Positions 44,224-52,496 of a stretch of DNA of 64,000 nt are shown here, one piece after another. A program made the translations under genes and the position numbers. A model generated the notes under the pieces. That model saw only the letters and a program-made list of their open reading frames with translations. It searched no databases and had not been told where the DNA came from. The stretch's first letter is position 1. Each line of letters starts with the position of its first letter. Source of the stretch: Dinoroseobacter sp042096155 (GTDB taxonomy: Bacteria; Pseudomonadota; Alphaproteobacteria; Rhodobacterales; Rhodobacteraceae); contig JBELMC010000002.1 in assembly GCA_042096155.1 (NCBI GenBank), forward strand, positions 1-64,000, in the 5' to 3' direction.

Positions 44224-45357
44224 CTAATGGGGTTTTGATGCCGTAACGACGCTGGTCACAAATGGACGATATGTGCGAACATGAGTGATATTTTCAAAGC
44301 CGGCTAGAGTAAGATGATCGCTAACCTCTTGAATTGACCGCGTTCTCCCAGTTTGCATGGCTAAGGTATAAATTGCGAAATACCCATCACCCACCCGCGT
44401 CGGACGATCGCCACCTGCCATTGGCTCAGACACGATCAAACGGCCACCGGGCGGCAGCGCAGTGTAAATTTTGCGCAACAGTCCTTTCACCGTGGTGTCG
44501 GAATGGTCATATAAAACCCGAACCAGCGAGACAGCGTCAAGATCGCCAGGCAATGTATCTTCGCGAAAACTACCCGCAATAATCCGCGTGTCCGCAGGCA
44601 CATCTGCTTTTGCCACAACAGTTGGTAAGTCAAAAAGCGTCAGCGCGATGTCCGGGTTCTTTACAGCCACAGCACGCAAGAACGCACCGGTGCCACCACC
44701 AAGATCCATCAACTTTGTAACCCCCTGCAAAGACAGGGCCCGAAGAGTCTCGTCTGCGACCAGCCCTTGGCTGTCCGACATCAGCTTGGAATAGGTCTCA
44801 GCCGCTTCAGGATCATTCGCACGTTGCGTGCCAAATACATAGGGCCAAAACCGGGCAAGCTCGGTTTCGCCCTCGGCTTTGAAAAATTGTACCGGGTCTT
44901 CGAGATCACGATACAACACATCATGATGCGCTATCATTTGCGCCAAACCTGGCACACCGGGCACGGCGGCACCAAGACGGCCCAGCCCGTAGCCACCATC
45001 CGCGCGTCGTTGCAGCAACCCAAGCGCGGATGCGGCCTGGCACAGCACCTCGGTCTGACGGATCTCCAATCCGATCCGCGCGGCAATTTTCCACGTAGGC
45101 AAAGGTTCATCTTTCAGAACCTGGGCAAGATCCAGCCGCACAAACGCGGACAGCACCTGGCTGTGCACGAAACCCGCCACCAAATCGAACAGCTTTTCGC
45201 CATCGCGTTTCGCAGCACCCCGTGTGAAAATATTCGACGATGCAAACCGCTGAAATTTCCCAGAGCCCACAAGCCCAACCCACCAGCGATAAAACGCATT
45301 CGGCTCTGGCAGGAACGGAAAACGACGATACGGGCGGAAGTCTGGATTCGATGTCAT
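44224..45357 (-). CDS. crtF: Demethylspheroidene/hydroxyneurosporene O-methyltransferase
   Basis: SAM-dependent methylation of the tertiary hydroxyl of the carotenoid, late in spheroidene synthesis. 377 aa; C-terminal SAM domain with LMDLGGGTGAFLRAVAVKNP and GGRLIVSEPMAGGDRPT; N-terminal dimerisation domain. Its ATG overlaps the crtE stop (TAATG). The bchC promoter region lies behind it. Confidence 0.95.
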   Translation of the reverse strand: MTSNPDFRPYRRFPFLPEPNAFYRWWVGLVGSGKFQRFASSNIFTRGAAKRDGEKLFDLVAGFVHSQVLSAFVRLDLAQVLKDEPLPTWKIAARIGLEIRQTEVLCQAASALGLLQRRADGGYGLGRLGAAVPGVPGLAQMIAHHDVLYRDLEDPVQFFKAEGETELARFWPYVFGTQRANDPEAAETYSKLMSDSQGLVADETLRALSLQGVTKLMDLGGGTGAFLRAVAVKNPDIALTLFDLPTVVAKADVPADTRIIAGSFREDTLPGDLDAVSLVRVLYDHSDTTVKGLLRKIYTALPPGGRLIVSEPMAGGDRPTRVGDGYFAIYTLAMQTGRTRSIQEVSDHLTLAGFENITHVRTYRPFVTSVVTASKPH

Positions 45358-46229
45358 TAGCTGGTCCGGGCGACAGACGGAGCCACTGGGGTCAAACGTT
45401 CCGCCTGCGCACGCACCATTTCAGCCAATGCGGCCTCACCAGGACAGGACGGAATCGACGCGATTGCACCACTCAGAATGTCCTTCAGATGCCGAATCGC
45501 CCCCTGAACACCGTAACTGCTGACAGCGTTTGGGCGGTTGTGGATTTCGTCTTGACCAGCGGGCTTGCCGAGCGTTTCACTGTCATACAAGGCGTCTCGC
45601 AGATCGTCGGCCACCTGAAACGCCTCGCCAATGCGCGCGCCAAGCTCGGTCCAGGGCTCTGCCTCTTCGCCCGCGGCAACAGCGCCCATTCGGGTCGCCG
45701 CAGTAAAAAGCGCGCCGGTCTTGGCGCGATGATAAGCCCCTAAATCAACGCTTTTTTCACTTTCCCATCCCTGACCGGCACAAATTCCATTGGGCATACC
45801 GGTGGATTGCGCAAGCTCCAACGTCAGTTTCAGAGCGCGGGCCGGGTCATCGTCAGCGGCGCGGGCAATTGCCTCGAATGCCATCACGATCAGAGAATCT
45901 CCTGCCAGAAGCGCCAATGGCTCAGAAAATGCTTTGTGAACGGCAGGCTTGCCACGTCGCGTATCTGCATCGTCAAAACACGGCATATCGTCATGAACGA
46001 GGCTCGCGCAGTGAATGATTTCGATACTTGCAGCGGCGGCATCGGACAAAGCCGGGGCCGTATCACCGCATGCCAAAGCAACACTCATACAAATCGTCGG
46101 GCGAATTCGTGCGCCCCCCGGCTTCACAGAATAACCCAGAGCAGCGGCGAGTTTGGGCGGGGCGATTCCCGTCTGGCCCCGTGCGATGGCAGCATCAAGG
46201 GTCGATTCAATACGGCTTTTCAGACCCAT
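45357..46229 (-). CDS. crtE: Geranylgeranyl diphosphate synthase
   Basis: Trans-prenyltransferase giving C20 GGPP for carotenoids and the phytyl tail. 290 aa from the ATG at 46229 (MGLKSRIESTLDAAIARGQT), which has GGAG six bases upstream. First Asp-rich motif HDDMPCFDDADTRRGKP (about residue 90) and second VADDLRDALYD. First gene of crtEF-bchCXYZ-pufQBALMC, divergent from crtD. Confidence 0.94.
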   Translation of the reverse strand: MGLKSRIESTLDAAIARGQTGIAPPKLAAALGYSVKPGGARIRPTICMSVALACGDTAPALSDAAAASIEIIHCASLVHDDMPCFDDADTRRGKPAVHKAFSEPLALLAGDSLIVMAFEAIARAADDDPARALKLTLELAQSTGMPNGICAGQGWESEKSVDLGAYHRAKTGALFTAATRMGAVAAGEEAEPWTELGARIGEAFQVADDLRDALYDSETLGKPAGQDEIHNRPNAVSSYGVQGAIRHLKDILSGAIASIPSCPGEAALAEMVRAQAERLTPVAPSVARTS

Positions 46230-46273
46230 CTTGGTCTCCAATCCTGATTTACCCATAGATTCACAGGCTCTTA

Positions 46274-46291
46274 TGTAAATTAGACTGGACA
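46274..46291. promoter_or_regulatory. PpsR/CrtJ operator between crtE and crtD (1)
   Basis: TGTAAATTAGACTGGACA, TGT-N12-ACA, in the 106-nt divergent gap, 45 nt from crtE and 45 nt from crtD. Confidence 0.75.
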
Positions 46292-46304
46292 GTTTGGGAC
46301 AGAG

Positions 46305-46322
46305 TGTCAACACTGTTAGACA
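46305..46322. promoter_or_regulatory. PpsR/CrtJ operator between crtE and crtD (2)
   Basis: TGTCAACACTGTTAGACA, TGT-N12-ACA, 31 nt from the first box. It contains a TTGACA on the minus strand that may be the crtE -35, though no good -10 is seen. Confidence 0.8.
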
Positions 46323-46335
46323 GAGATGGAGTATC

Positions 46336-47907
46336 ATGACTAAGACACGCTCTCATACTGTCGTCATCGGCGCCGGGATCGCCGGTCTGGCCGCCGCGCT
46401 GAAATTGGCGGGTGCTGGTCATGAAGTGACCGTTTTAGAGCGTCATGAAACACCGGGCGGCAAGATGCGAACTCTGCCCAGCGCTGCGGGACCGGTCGAT
46501 GCAGGCCCAACGGTGATGACCATGCGCCCGGTGTTCGAGGCCCTGTTTGCGGATGTCGGCGCGCGTCTGTCTGATCATGTGACCTTGCACCGCGAAGAAA
46601 TCCTCGCACGGCATTTTTGGTCTGATGGCAGCATGCTTGATCTGCATGCAGACCCGGACATGTCGGTCGAAGCGGTCCATGCCTTTGCAGGGGCCAAGGC
46701 TGCGCGACAGTTTCGAGCCTTTTCCGACGAAGCGGCCAGATTGTTTGATGCGTTCGACGGACCGATGATGCAAAACGATTCTCCGACCTTGGGGGCGTTG
46801 ACTGCGCAAGTGCTGCGCAATCCCGGTCTAATTCCGGCACTGGCCCCACACGCAACCCTCGCGAAACGGCTTCAAACAAAATTCGATGATCCGCGTTTGC
46901 GACAGTTGTTCGGGCGCTATGCCACCTATGTCGGTGGATCGCCCTATGCATCGCCTGCCGTTCTGGCGCTGATCTGGCAATCCGAGGCCCACGGTGTCTG
47001 GCGCGTGGATGGTGGAATGCACCAATTGGCCCAGGCAATTGCCGCACTGACCACTCGATTGGGCGCTCAGATCCACTATGGCGCCCATGTCGCTGAAATC
47101 GAGGTGACCAATGGCGACGCCAGCGCTGTTACGCTGGAGAATGGCACCCGGATCGCAGCCGATCAGATCGTGTTCAATGGCGACCCACGCGCGCTTTATA
47201 CCGGGATGCTTGGTCAAACGGTTCGGGCCGCTGTTCGCCCTCAAGGGACAGAGCCACGCTCGCTTTCCGCCTATGTCTGGAGCTTTGCCGCCAAGGCCAT
47301 GGGCGCTCCGCTGCGCCATCACAACATCTTCTTTGGAGATACAGCCCACCGCGAGTTCGACACGCTCAGCGCGGGTAAAATCCCGGAAGATCCAACCCTT
47401 TATATCTGCGCTGAGGATCGTGGGCACGCCGTTTCGGCACCGATCACTGAGCGTTTCGAAATCATCATGAATGGCCCACCCGCGTTGGCCCCTGCCCCTG
47501 TTGAGGAGTTTGCCATATGTCAGACACGTACTTTTCCGAGACTGGCCCGTATGGGCCTAAAGTTCGATCACATTCCAGGTCCGGAGTCTTTAACGACACC
47601 CCATCACTTCGCAAAGCTGTTCCCAGGCTCGACCGGATCGCTTTACGGCCGCAGCCCAGATGGATTAATGGCCAGCTTTCAAAGACCTCACGTCCGAAGC
47701 AAGATCTCCAAACTGTATCTAGCAGGCGGCGGAGTACATCCAGGAGCAGGCATACCGATGGCCGCGCTTTGCGGTCGGCACGCGGCCGCAGCGATTCTGA
47801 ACGACCAAACTTCAACCTCAGCGTCCCGCCAGGGGGCTATGCCTGGTGGTACATCGACGGCGTTAGTGCAGATGGCACCCGCGCCGTCTCAGTCATCGCC
47901 TTCATAG
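46336..47907 (+). CDS. crtD: Methoxy-/hydroxyneurosporene desaturase CrtD
   Basis: CrtI-type flavoprotein introducing the C3,4 double bond in the spheroidene route. 523 aa; FAD motif VVIGAGIAGLAAALKLAGAG and RHETPGGKMRTL at the N-terminus, and AGGGVHPGAGIPMAALCGRH near residue 475. Assigned crtD rather than crtI because crtC follows and a better crtI lies next to crtB. The last 30 or so residues (after AAAAILND) are Ser/Pro/Ala-rich and overlap crtC by 139 nt. Confidence 0.93.
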   Translation: MTKTRSHTVVIGAGIAGLAAALKLAGAGHEVTVLERHETPGGKMRTLPSAAGPVDAGPTVMTMRPVFEALFADVGARLSDHVTLHREEILARHFWSDGSMLDLHADPDMSVEAVHAFAGAKAARQFRAFSDEAARLFDAFDGPMMQNDSPTLGALTAQVLRNPGLIPALAPHATLAKRLQTKFDDPRLRQLFGRYATYVGGSPYASPAVLALIWQSEAHGVWRVDGGMHQLAQAIAALTTRLGAQIHYGAHVAEIEVTNGDASAVTLENGTRIAADQIVFNGDPRALYTGMLGQTVRAAVRPQGTEPRSLSAYVWSFAAKAMGAPLRHHNIFFGDTAHREFDTLSAGKIPEDPTLYICAEDRGHAVSAPITERFEIIMNGPPALAPAPVEEFAICQTRTFPRLARMGLKFDHIPGPESLTTPHHFAKLFPGSTGSLYGRSPDGLMASFQRPHVRSKISKLYLAGGGVHPGAGIPMAALCGRHAAAAILNDQTSTSASRQGAMPGGTSTALVQMAPAPSQSSPS

Positions 47908-48725
47908 GATCGGTATTCTCGCCTTGGTATCGGTGGAGCGGCCGAAAAGACCCTCATAACCATGTATGCATCAACGTCGCGACCTATGGCCCTGGCGGAC
48001 GATTCACCATGACCGACCGAGGATGCAGCGCATTGCGGCAGTCCCGGGATAGCTTAACTGTAGGTCCCAGCAGCCTGCATTGGGACGGCGATAAGCTGAT
48101 CATCGATGTGGAAGAATGGTCAAACCCGATTGTCTCGAAGGTCACGGGACGGATCATTCTCCGGCCCAAAGGGATCACAGGATTCGAGCTGCCCTTGAAA
48201 CAGGACGAGAGCCATATCTGGCGGCCTTTTGCCCCGACCAGTGACATCGAAGTGGATCTTGGCCATCATGGCCAATGGACCGGCCACGGCTATTTCGATG
48301 CCAATTTCGGCACCAATGCCTTGGAGGCCGATTTCAACTATTGGACCTGGGGCCGTTTCCCGCTCAGCGACGGCACTGCTTGTTTTTATGATGCAGATCT
48401 GTGCAATGGCGAAACGCTCGAAGCTGCGATGAAGTTCACGCCCGACGGCGAAATCGCCATGATGGAGGCCCCGCCCAAAGCCAATATGCGTCGCTCATTC
48501 TGGGCCGTCCGGCGTGAATGCCGTGCTGATCCAGGACATAGACCCAAACAGGTGCAATCGATGCTGGACGCACCGTTTTATAATCGCGCCGGCGTCGAGA
48601 CAGTTATCGGCGGCGAACGCTCGCGGGGGGTGTACGAGGCGCTCGATCTCAATCGGTTCCGCAACGCCTGGCTAATGCCCATGCTGGCGATGCGGGTGCC
48701 GCGGCGGCCCAGATGGCGGTTCTAG
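47769..48725 (+). CDS. crtC: Carotenoid 1,2-hydratase
   Basis: Adds water to the end of neurosporene in the spheroidene route. 318 aa from a TTG at 47769; family core begins at PPGGYAWWYIDGVSADGTRA, then FIGSVFSPWYRWSGRKDP and VCINVATYGPGGRFTMTDRG. No ATG or GTG fits upstream of the conserved core, so the TTG is the best start. It overlaps crtD by 139 nt, and its TAG overlaps the tspO stop (CTAG) on the other strand. Confidence 0.9.
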   Translation: MRSARGRSDSERPNFNLSVPPGGYAWWYIDGVSADGTRAVSVIAFIGSVFSPWYRWSGRKDPHNHVCINVATYGPGGRFTMTDRGCSALRQSRDSLTVGPSSLHWDGDKLIIDVEEWSNPIVSKVTGRIILRPKGITGFELPLKQDESHIWRPFAPTSDIEVDLGHHGQWTGHGYFDANFGTNALEADFNYWTWGRFPLSDGTACFYDADLCNGETLEAAMKFTPDGEIAMMEAPPKANMRRSFWAVRRECRADPGHRPKQVQSMLDAPFYNRAGVETVIGGERSRGVYEALDLNRFRNAWLMPMLAMRVPRRPRWRF

Positions 48726-49204
48726 AGCTGCGCAGCAGCAGGCTTGTTGGCTTCGTCTCGATTGAGTGACCAAACGCTGGCGTTCAGCGCGGCCGCGATG
48801 GTGACCCAAAGCAAATAAGGCACCAACAGAATCCCTGCAAGCTCATCCACGAACCAGGCGGTCAGCATCGCACCGGCCACCGCAATCCACAGAAGACAGA
48901 TAATCCACATTCCCGCCTTGATCCGACGCAGCCCAAAAAAGACTGGGGTCCAAAGCGTGTTCAGCGCAATTTGAAGCGCCCAAAATGCCATCGCAAATTG
49001 GGAGCCGATCTGTCCTGCAACACGCGCGGCAGAGGCAGCGATCAGCAAATACAATATTGACCAGACGACCGGGAACACCCAATTGGGCGGCGTCCATCGC
49101 GGCTTTGCCAATGCATCATACCAAGCGCCCGGTTGGAACATCGCCCCAGTGGACGCTGCAGCCCCACAGCACGCGAGAAAAAGTACAAAGAGAAGTATTT
49201 CCAT
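48722..49204 (-). CDS. tspO: TspO/MBR tryptophan-rich sensory protein
   Basis: Five-helix tetrapyrrole-binding membrane protein; in R. sphaeroides (as crtK/tspO) it negatively modulates photosynthesis gene expression. 160 aa with KPRWTPPNWVFPVVWSILYL and ALNTLWTPVFFGLRRIKAGM, the diagnostic patches. It lies 5 nt after crtB and converges on crtC. Confidence 0.95.
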   Translation of the reverse strand: MEILLFVLFLACCGAAASTGAMFQPGAWYDALAKPRWTPPNWVFPVVWSILYLLIAASAARVAGQIGSQFAMAFWALQIALNTLWTPVFFGLRRIKAGMWIICLLWIAVAGAMLTAWFVDELAGILLVPYLLWVTIAAALNASVWSLNRDEANKPAAAQL

Positions 49205-49209
49205 GCAGA

Positions 49210-50256
49210 TTATATGACATGTTTGGATTGATGTGACAGCCCCCGTGCTGCGCGATCTTGAGCCTCAAGCTGCGCAAACAATCCCAAAAGCTTTCCAGAC
49301 CGGCCCTCACCCCAACTGGATTGGGCACGCCGCGCTGCAGCGGCATCCACAAGAAACGCACATTCTCGCAATGGCCGGGCATACAACACCGCCGAGCGCG
49401 GCATCGTCATTGTCATGATCGTCGAGACGGCAGACGCACCGATCCAACGGAGCTTTTGCGCTTTGGTGGTGCGGGCGCGATGATTGATGTTGTCATAGCG
49501 GTGCCGCACCACATCACGACCGATCCCGGCATAGATCTTACGCGCCGCAAAAATACCGGGACGCACCGATATCGGCAGAGCAGCAACGCCAGTCTCACCC
49601 CGGTAATAGAGGCGGTTGGCTTCGGCCAAAAGCGTCCGGGTGACCCGCTCCAATGGCGCGGACGGCTTTGGGTCCGCCAAAAACGCATCCGGGTCGAGGC
49701 CATAATCTTCCATCATCTTGGTTGGAAGATAAAGCCGACCCTCGCGGGCATCTTCACCCACATCGCGGGCAATATTGGTCAGTTGCATCGCAACGCCCAG
49801 ATCGCAGGCGCGTGCCAACGCATCTGCATCGCGCACCCCCATCAACACTGTCATCATCGCACCGACAGCAGCGGCGACCCGAGCGGCATAAGCCCGCACG
49901 TCACTGAGCGTTTCGTAACGGTGACCCATCGCATCCCAGGCAAATCCTTCCAGCAGGGCTTCGGGCAACTCGCGGGGCATATTATGGTGCTCGACCATTG
50001 CCGCAAATGCCCGATCTGTGGGTGTGTCACGCGGCACACCCCGATAGGCCAGATCCAAGCGATCCCGCAACGACAACACGGCTGCCGCCTTTTCATCCAC
50101 TAAGTCAACAGCATCATCAGCAAGACGACAAAATGCATAGAGCGCAAGCGCTGGGTCACGAACCTTGGCGGGCAAAAGTCTTGATGCAGCATAAAAACTT
50201 AACGAGCCGTGTTTGATTGCCTCGCGGCAATGCTCCATATCGGTGGCATGGCTCAT
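49210..50256 (-). CDS. crtB: Phytoene synthase
   Basis: Condenses two GGPP to phytoene. 348 aa from the ATG at 50256 (MSHATDMEHCREAIKHGSLS), overlapping the crtI stop (ATGA). Asp-rich motifs FCRLADDAVDLVDEK (about residue 45) and LTNIARDVGEDAREGRLYLP (about 155-175). Confidence 0.96.
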   Translation of the reverse strand: MSHATDMEHCREAIKHGSLSFYAASRLLPAKVRDPALALYAFCRLADDAVDLVDEKAAAVLSLRDRLDLAYRGVPRDTPTDRAFAAMVEHHNMPRELPEALLEGFAWDAMGHRYETLSDVRAYAARVAAAVGAMMTVLMGVRDADALARACDLGVAMQLTNIARDVGEDAREGRLYLPTKMMEDYGLDPDAFLADPKPSAPLERVTRTLLAEANRLYYRGETGVAALPISVRPGIFAARKIYAGIGRDVVRHRYDNINHRARTTKAQKLRWIGASAVSTIMTMTMPRSAVLYARPLRECAFLVDAAAARRAQSSWGEGRSGKLLGLFAQLEAQDRAARGLSHQSKHVI

Positions 50257-51824
50257 TCTGCGGCCATCTTCACCTGCGTCGGCACAGACGCAAAAGTGGG
50301 CTCTGGTACCATCTTGCACAGCACCTCGGCGCTCGAAATTACGCCAGGCACACCCGCGCCAGGGTGGGTGCCCGCACCGGCCAGAAACAAACCCCTCGCC
50401 TCTTCGCTGACGTTGTGAGGTCGGAAATACGCGCTTTGCAGGATTCGCGGTTCCAAGGAAAAACCTGCGCCTTTCGGCGACAGATATCTCGTTTGGAATG
50501 TATCCGGCGTAAATATCTTGCTGGTTGAGATATGGTCCTCGAAGCCCGGCATCATTTGATCGAGAACCTTGGCGACCTTCTTGCGGTATTTTGGTTCTTC
50601 CATGGTCCAGTCCACTGGGTTTTCATGGCCCAAATGCGGCACTGGCGACAGCACGTAGAACGTATCATCCCCTCGAGGGGCAACGCTCGGATCGGTCAGA
50701 GATGGCCGGTGAACGTAGAGGCTCATGTCATCGGCGAGCCGGCCTTTGATGAAGATGTCTTTCAAAAGACCTTCATAGCGCGGGCCGCTGACAATTGTGT
50801 GATGGCCCACATCCGCCCATTTTCCCTTAGTCCCTTTGGTGCCGAAATACCAGACATAGAGCCCCATCGACCAGCGCTTGGCATCTAACTTGGCTTTGGT
50901 CCACCGCTTTTTGGGATGGTTGCGCAACAGACGCGTGTAGGTGTGGCCCGCGTCGGCATTGCTCACCACCAGATTGGCCAGAATTGTCTCACCGCCAACC
51001 AATTTAACGCCCTCGACTGCGCCGTCCTTCGTGATGATTTCATCAACTTCGGTGTCCATCCGAACGATGCCACCCTGGTCTTCAATGACACGAACCATCG
51101 CATCGGCAATCGCCTGGACGCCGCCCATCGCATAATGGACGCCGAACTGATGTTCGAGATGCCCAACCAACGCATACATCGACGTCACATTCATTGGATC
51201 GCCGCCGATAAACAACGGATGAAACGACAGCGCCATACGCAAGCGCGGATCGCGTACGTGCTTCTTGACCAATTGCAAAATCGATTGATCAGCGCGCAAC
51301 ATGGCAAATTGAGGCAAGACTTTGATGGTCTCCCATGCGTTATGCATTGGCTTGGCGACCAGTCCTTCAAATCCCACAACATATCGGCGCTTCGCAGCTT
51401 TCATAAACGCGCGGTACCCGTCTAGATCCCCAGGCGACAGCCGCGAGATTTCGGCCTCCATCGCTTCGGTATTTTGGCACGCTGCAAAATGAGAGCCGTC
51501 GGGCCAGCGAATCGTGTAAAATGGATCTAAGGGTTTTAAAGTGACATCATCGCGAAAATTACGACCACAGGCGGCCCAGAGATCCTCATACACCTGTGGA
51601 ACCGTGATAATCGTCGGGCCCAGATCAAACCTGTGACCGTCTTGGCTGATCGATGAGCCACGTCCACCGGGCCGGTCCAGCTTGTCAAATACCGTCACCG
51701 CATAGCCTTTTGCACCCAGCCGCATGGCTGCCGCCAGTCCGCCTAGACCTGCTCCGACCACCAAAGCGGCTTGGCGGTCATCTGCAACAGCTTGAGCAGC
51801 TCGGATGGGATCGACTCGGGTCAT
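50253..51824 (-). CDS. crtI: Phytoene desaturase CrtI
   Basis: Flavoprotein desaturating phytoene, to neurosporene in this pathway type. 523 aa; FAD motif VVGAGLGGLAAAMRLGAKGY and DKLDRPGGRGSSIS; C-terminal LFLAGAGTHPGAGVPGVISS. First gene of crtI-crtB-tspO, with a PpsR box 19 nt before its ATG. Confidence 0.96.
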   Translation of the reverse strand: MTRVDPIRAAQAVADDRQAALVVGAGLGGLAAAMRLGAKGYAVTVFDKLDRPGGRGSSISQDGHRFDLGPTIITVPQVYEDLWAACGRNFRDDVTLKPLDPFYTIRWPDGSHFAACQNTEAMEAEISRLSPGDLDGYRAFMKAAKRRYVVGFEGLVAKPMHNAWETIKVLPQFAMLRADQSILQLVKKHVRDPRLRMALSFHPLFIGGDPMNVTSMYALVGHLEHQFGVHYAMGGVQAIADAMVRVIEDQGGIVRMDTEVDEIITKDGAVEGVKLVGGETILANLVVSNADAGHTYTRLLRNHPKKRWTKAKLDAKRWSMGLYVWYFGTKGTKGKWADVGHHTIVSGPRYEGLLKDIFIKGRLADDMSLYVHRPSLTDPSVAPRGDDTFYVLSPVPHLGHENPVDWTMEEPKYRKKVAKVLDQMMPGFEDHISTSKIFTPDTFQTRYLSPKGAGFSLEPRILQSAYFRPHNVSEEARGLFLAGAGTHPGAGVPGVISSAEVLCKMVPEPTFASVPTQVKMAAE

Positions 51825-51843
51825 GTTGGGCTTTCATCTTATA

Positions 51844-51861
51844 TGTCAATTTTAGTTTACA
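51844..51861. promoter_or_regulatory. PpsR/CrtJ operator upstream of crtI
   Basis: TGTCAATTTTAGTTTACA, TGT-N12-ACA, covering the proposed crtI -10. Confidence 0.8.
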
Positions 51862-51881
51862 CGATAAGTGTCTATATTCAA
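51854..51881 (-). promoter_or_regulatory. Candidate crtI promoter
   Basis: Minus strand TTGAAT (51881-51876), 16-nt spacer, TAAACT (51859-51854), about 29 nt before the ATG. Hexamers are imperfect, but the -10 is buried in the PpsR box. Confidence 0.45.
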
Positions 51882-51987
51882 ATGGAAAGCGATAGACCCT
51901 ACCGCGACCACCGCAGGTGGGGGTGACACCAGCCGAATGGGCTATTAAGTCTGTACCAAATCCGTAACTTTCAAAGAGCCCAGCCTG

Positions 51988-52245
51988 ATGCAAACCGTTG
52001 AAATATATACCTCTCCATTGTGTGGCTTTTGCCACATGGCCAAAGAGCTTCTCAGCTCGAAATCTGTCAGTTTTGCAGAAACGGATCTGTCCCGGCAGCC
52101 TGAGAAACGGGCAGAGATGCTGAAACGGGCCGGTGGCAAGCATACAGTCCCCCAGATCTTCATCGGTGGCAGACATATTGGCGGCTGTGATGATTTGATG
52201 GCGCTGGAACGCGCGGGCAAGCTCGACGCAATGTTAACCGCCTAA
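51988..52245 (+). CDS. grxC: Glutaredoxin (GrxC type)
   Basis: Small thiol-disulfide oxidoreductase using glutathione. 85 aa with active site CGFC (12-15; CPYC is the common form), the cis-Pro segment TVPQIFIGG and GGCDDLMALE for glutathione binding. Divergent from crtI across 163 nt. The PGC ends here. Confidence 0.93.
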   Translation: MQTVEIYTSPLCGFCHMAKELLSSKSVSFAETDLSRQPEKRAEMLKRAGGKHTVPQIFIGGRHIGGCDDLMALERAGKLDAMLTA

Positions 52246-52302
52246 CTTTATGAAAACCGGCCATTCGTAGATATCGATGACATCCGCTGAACTGCGAAGT
52301 CT

Positions 52303-52479
52303 TCATGGCTTCCATAAGTTTTCGAGATAATGCCGTGTCTCGGGCCGTCCGAGAACTGGGTCACGAGAGAGGTTTTGGCCCCGCATATGCGGATCGGTCA
52401 ACAGACGGCCGCCTGACGAAAACTCGGTTTCACGTGAAACAGACTTGCGAGATGCGCTGGGCTGGATAGGCTGACCCAA
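52303..52479 (-). CDS. Possible 58-aa protein overlapping the parS-like site
   Basis: Minus-strand frame from a TTG at 52479 to a TGA at 52303, containing GGRLLTDPHMRGQNLSRDP and ending RHYLENLWKP. The composition looks protein-like in its second half, but I recognise no family and the start codon is doubtful. The parS-like palindrome encodes part of it (SVSRETE). Confidence 0.3.
   Translation of the reverse strand: MGQPIQPSASRKSVSRETEFSSGGRLLTDPHMRGQNLSRDPVLGRPETRHYLENLWKP
52427..52440. promoter_or_regulatory. parS-like ParB-binding palindrome
   Basis: GTTTCACGTGAAAC, a perfect 14-bp palindrome; with flanks it matches 15 of 16 bases of the bacterial parS consensus TGTTTCACGTGAAACA. Such sites are the chromosome-partition loci bound by ParB and usually cluster near the replication origin. 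Confidence 0.75.
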
Positions 52480-52496
52480 AACACCCCGGAGCCGCT

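Larger units (their letters stand above)
52246..52496. other. Intergenic region with parS-like site
   Basis: 251 nt between grxC and the aminotransferase. It contains the palindrome at 52427-52440 and a 58-codon minus-strand frame (52303-52479). No promoter was clearly recognised. Confidence 0.5.

Noticed and set aside
46336..47907. Calling this gene crtI
   Set aside because: It is similar to phytoene desaturases, but crtC follows it and the gene coupled to crtB at 50253-51824 is the better crtI, so this is crtD.
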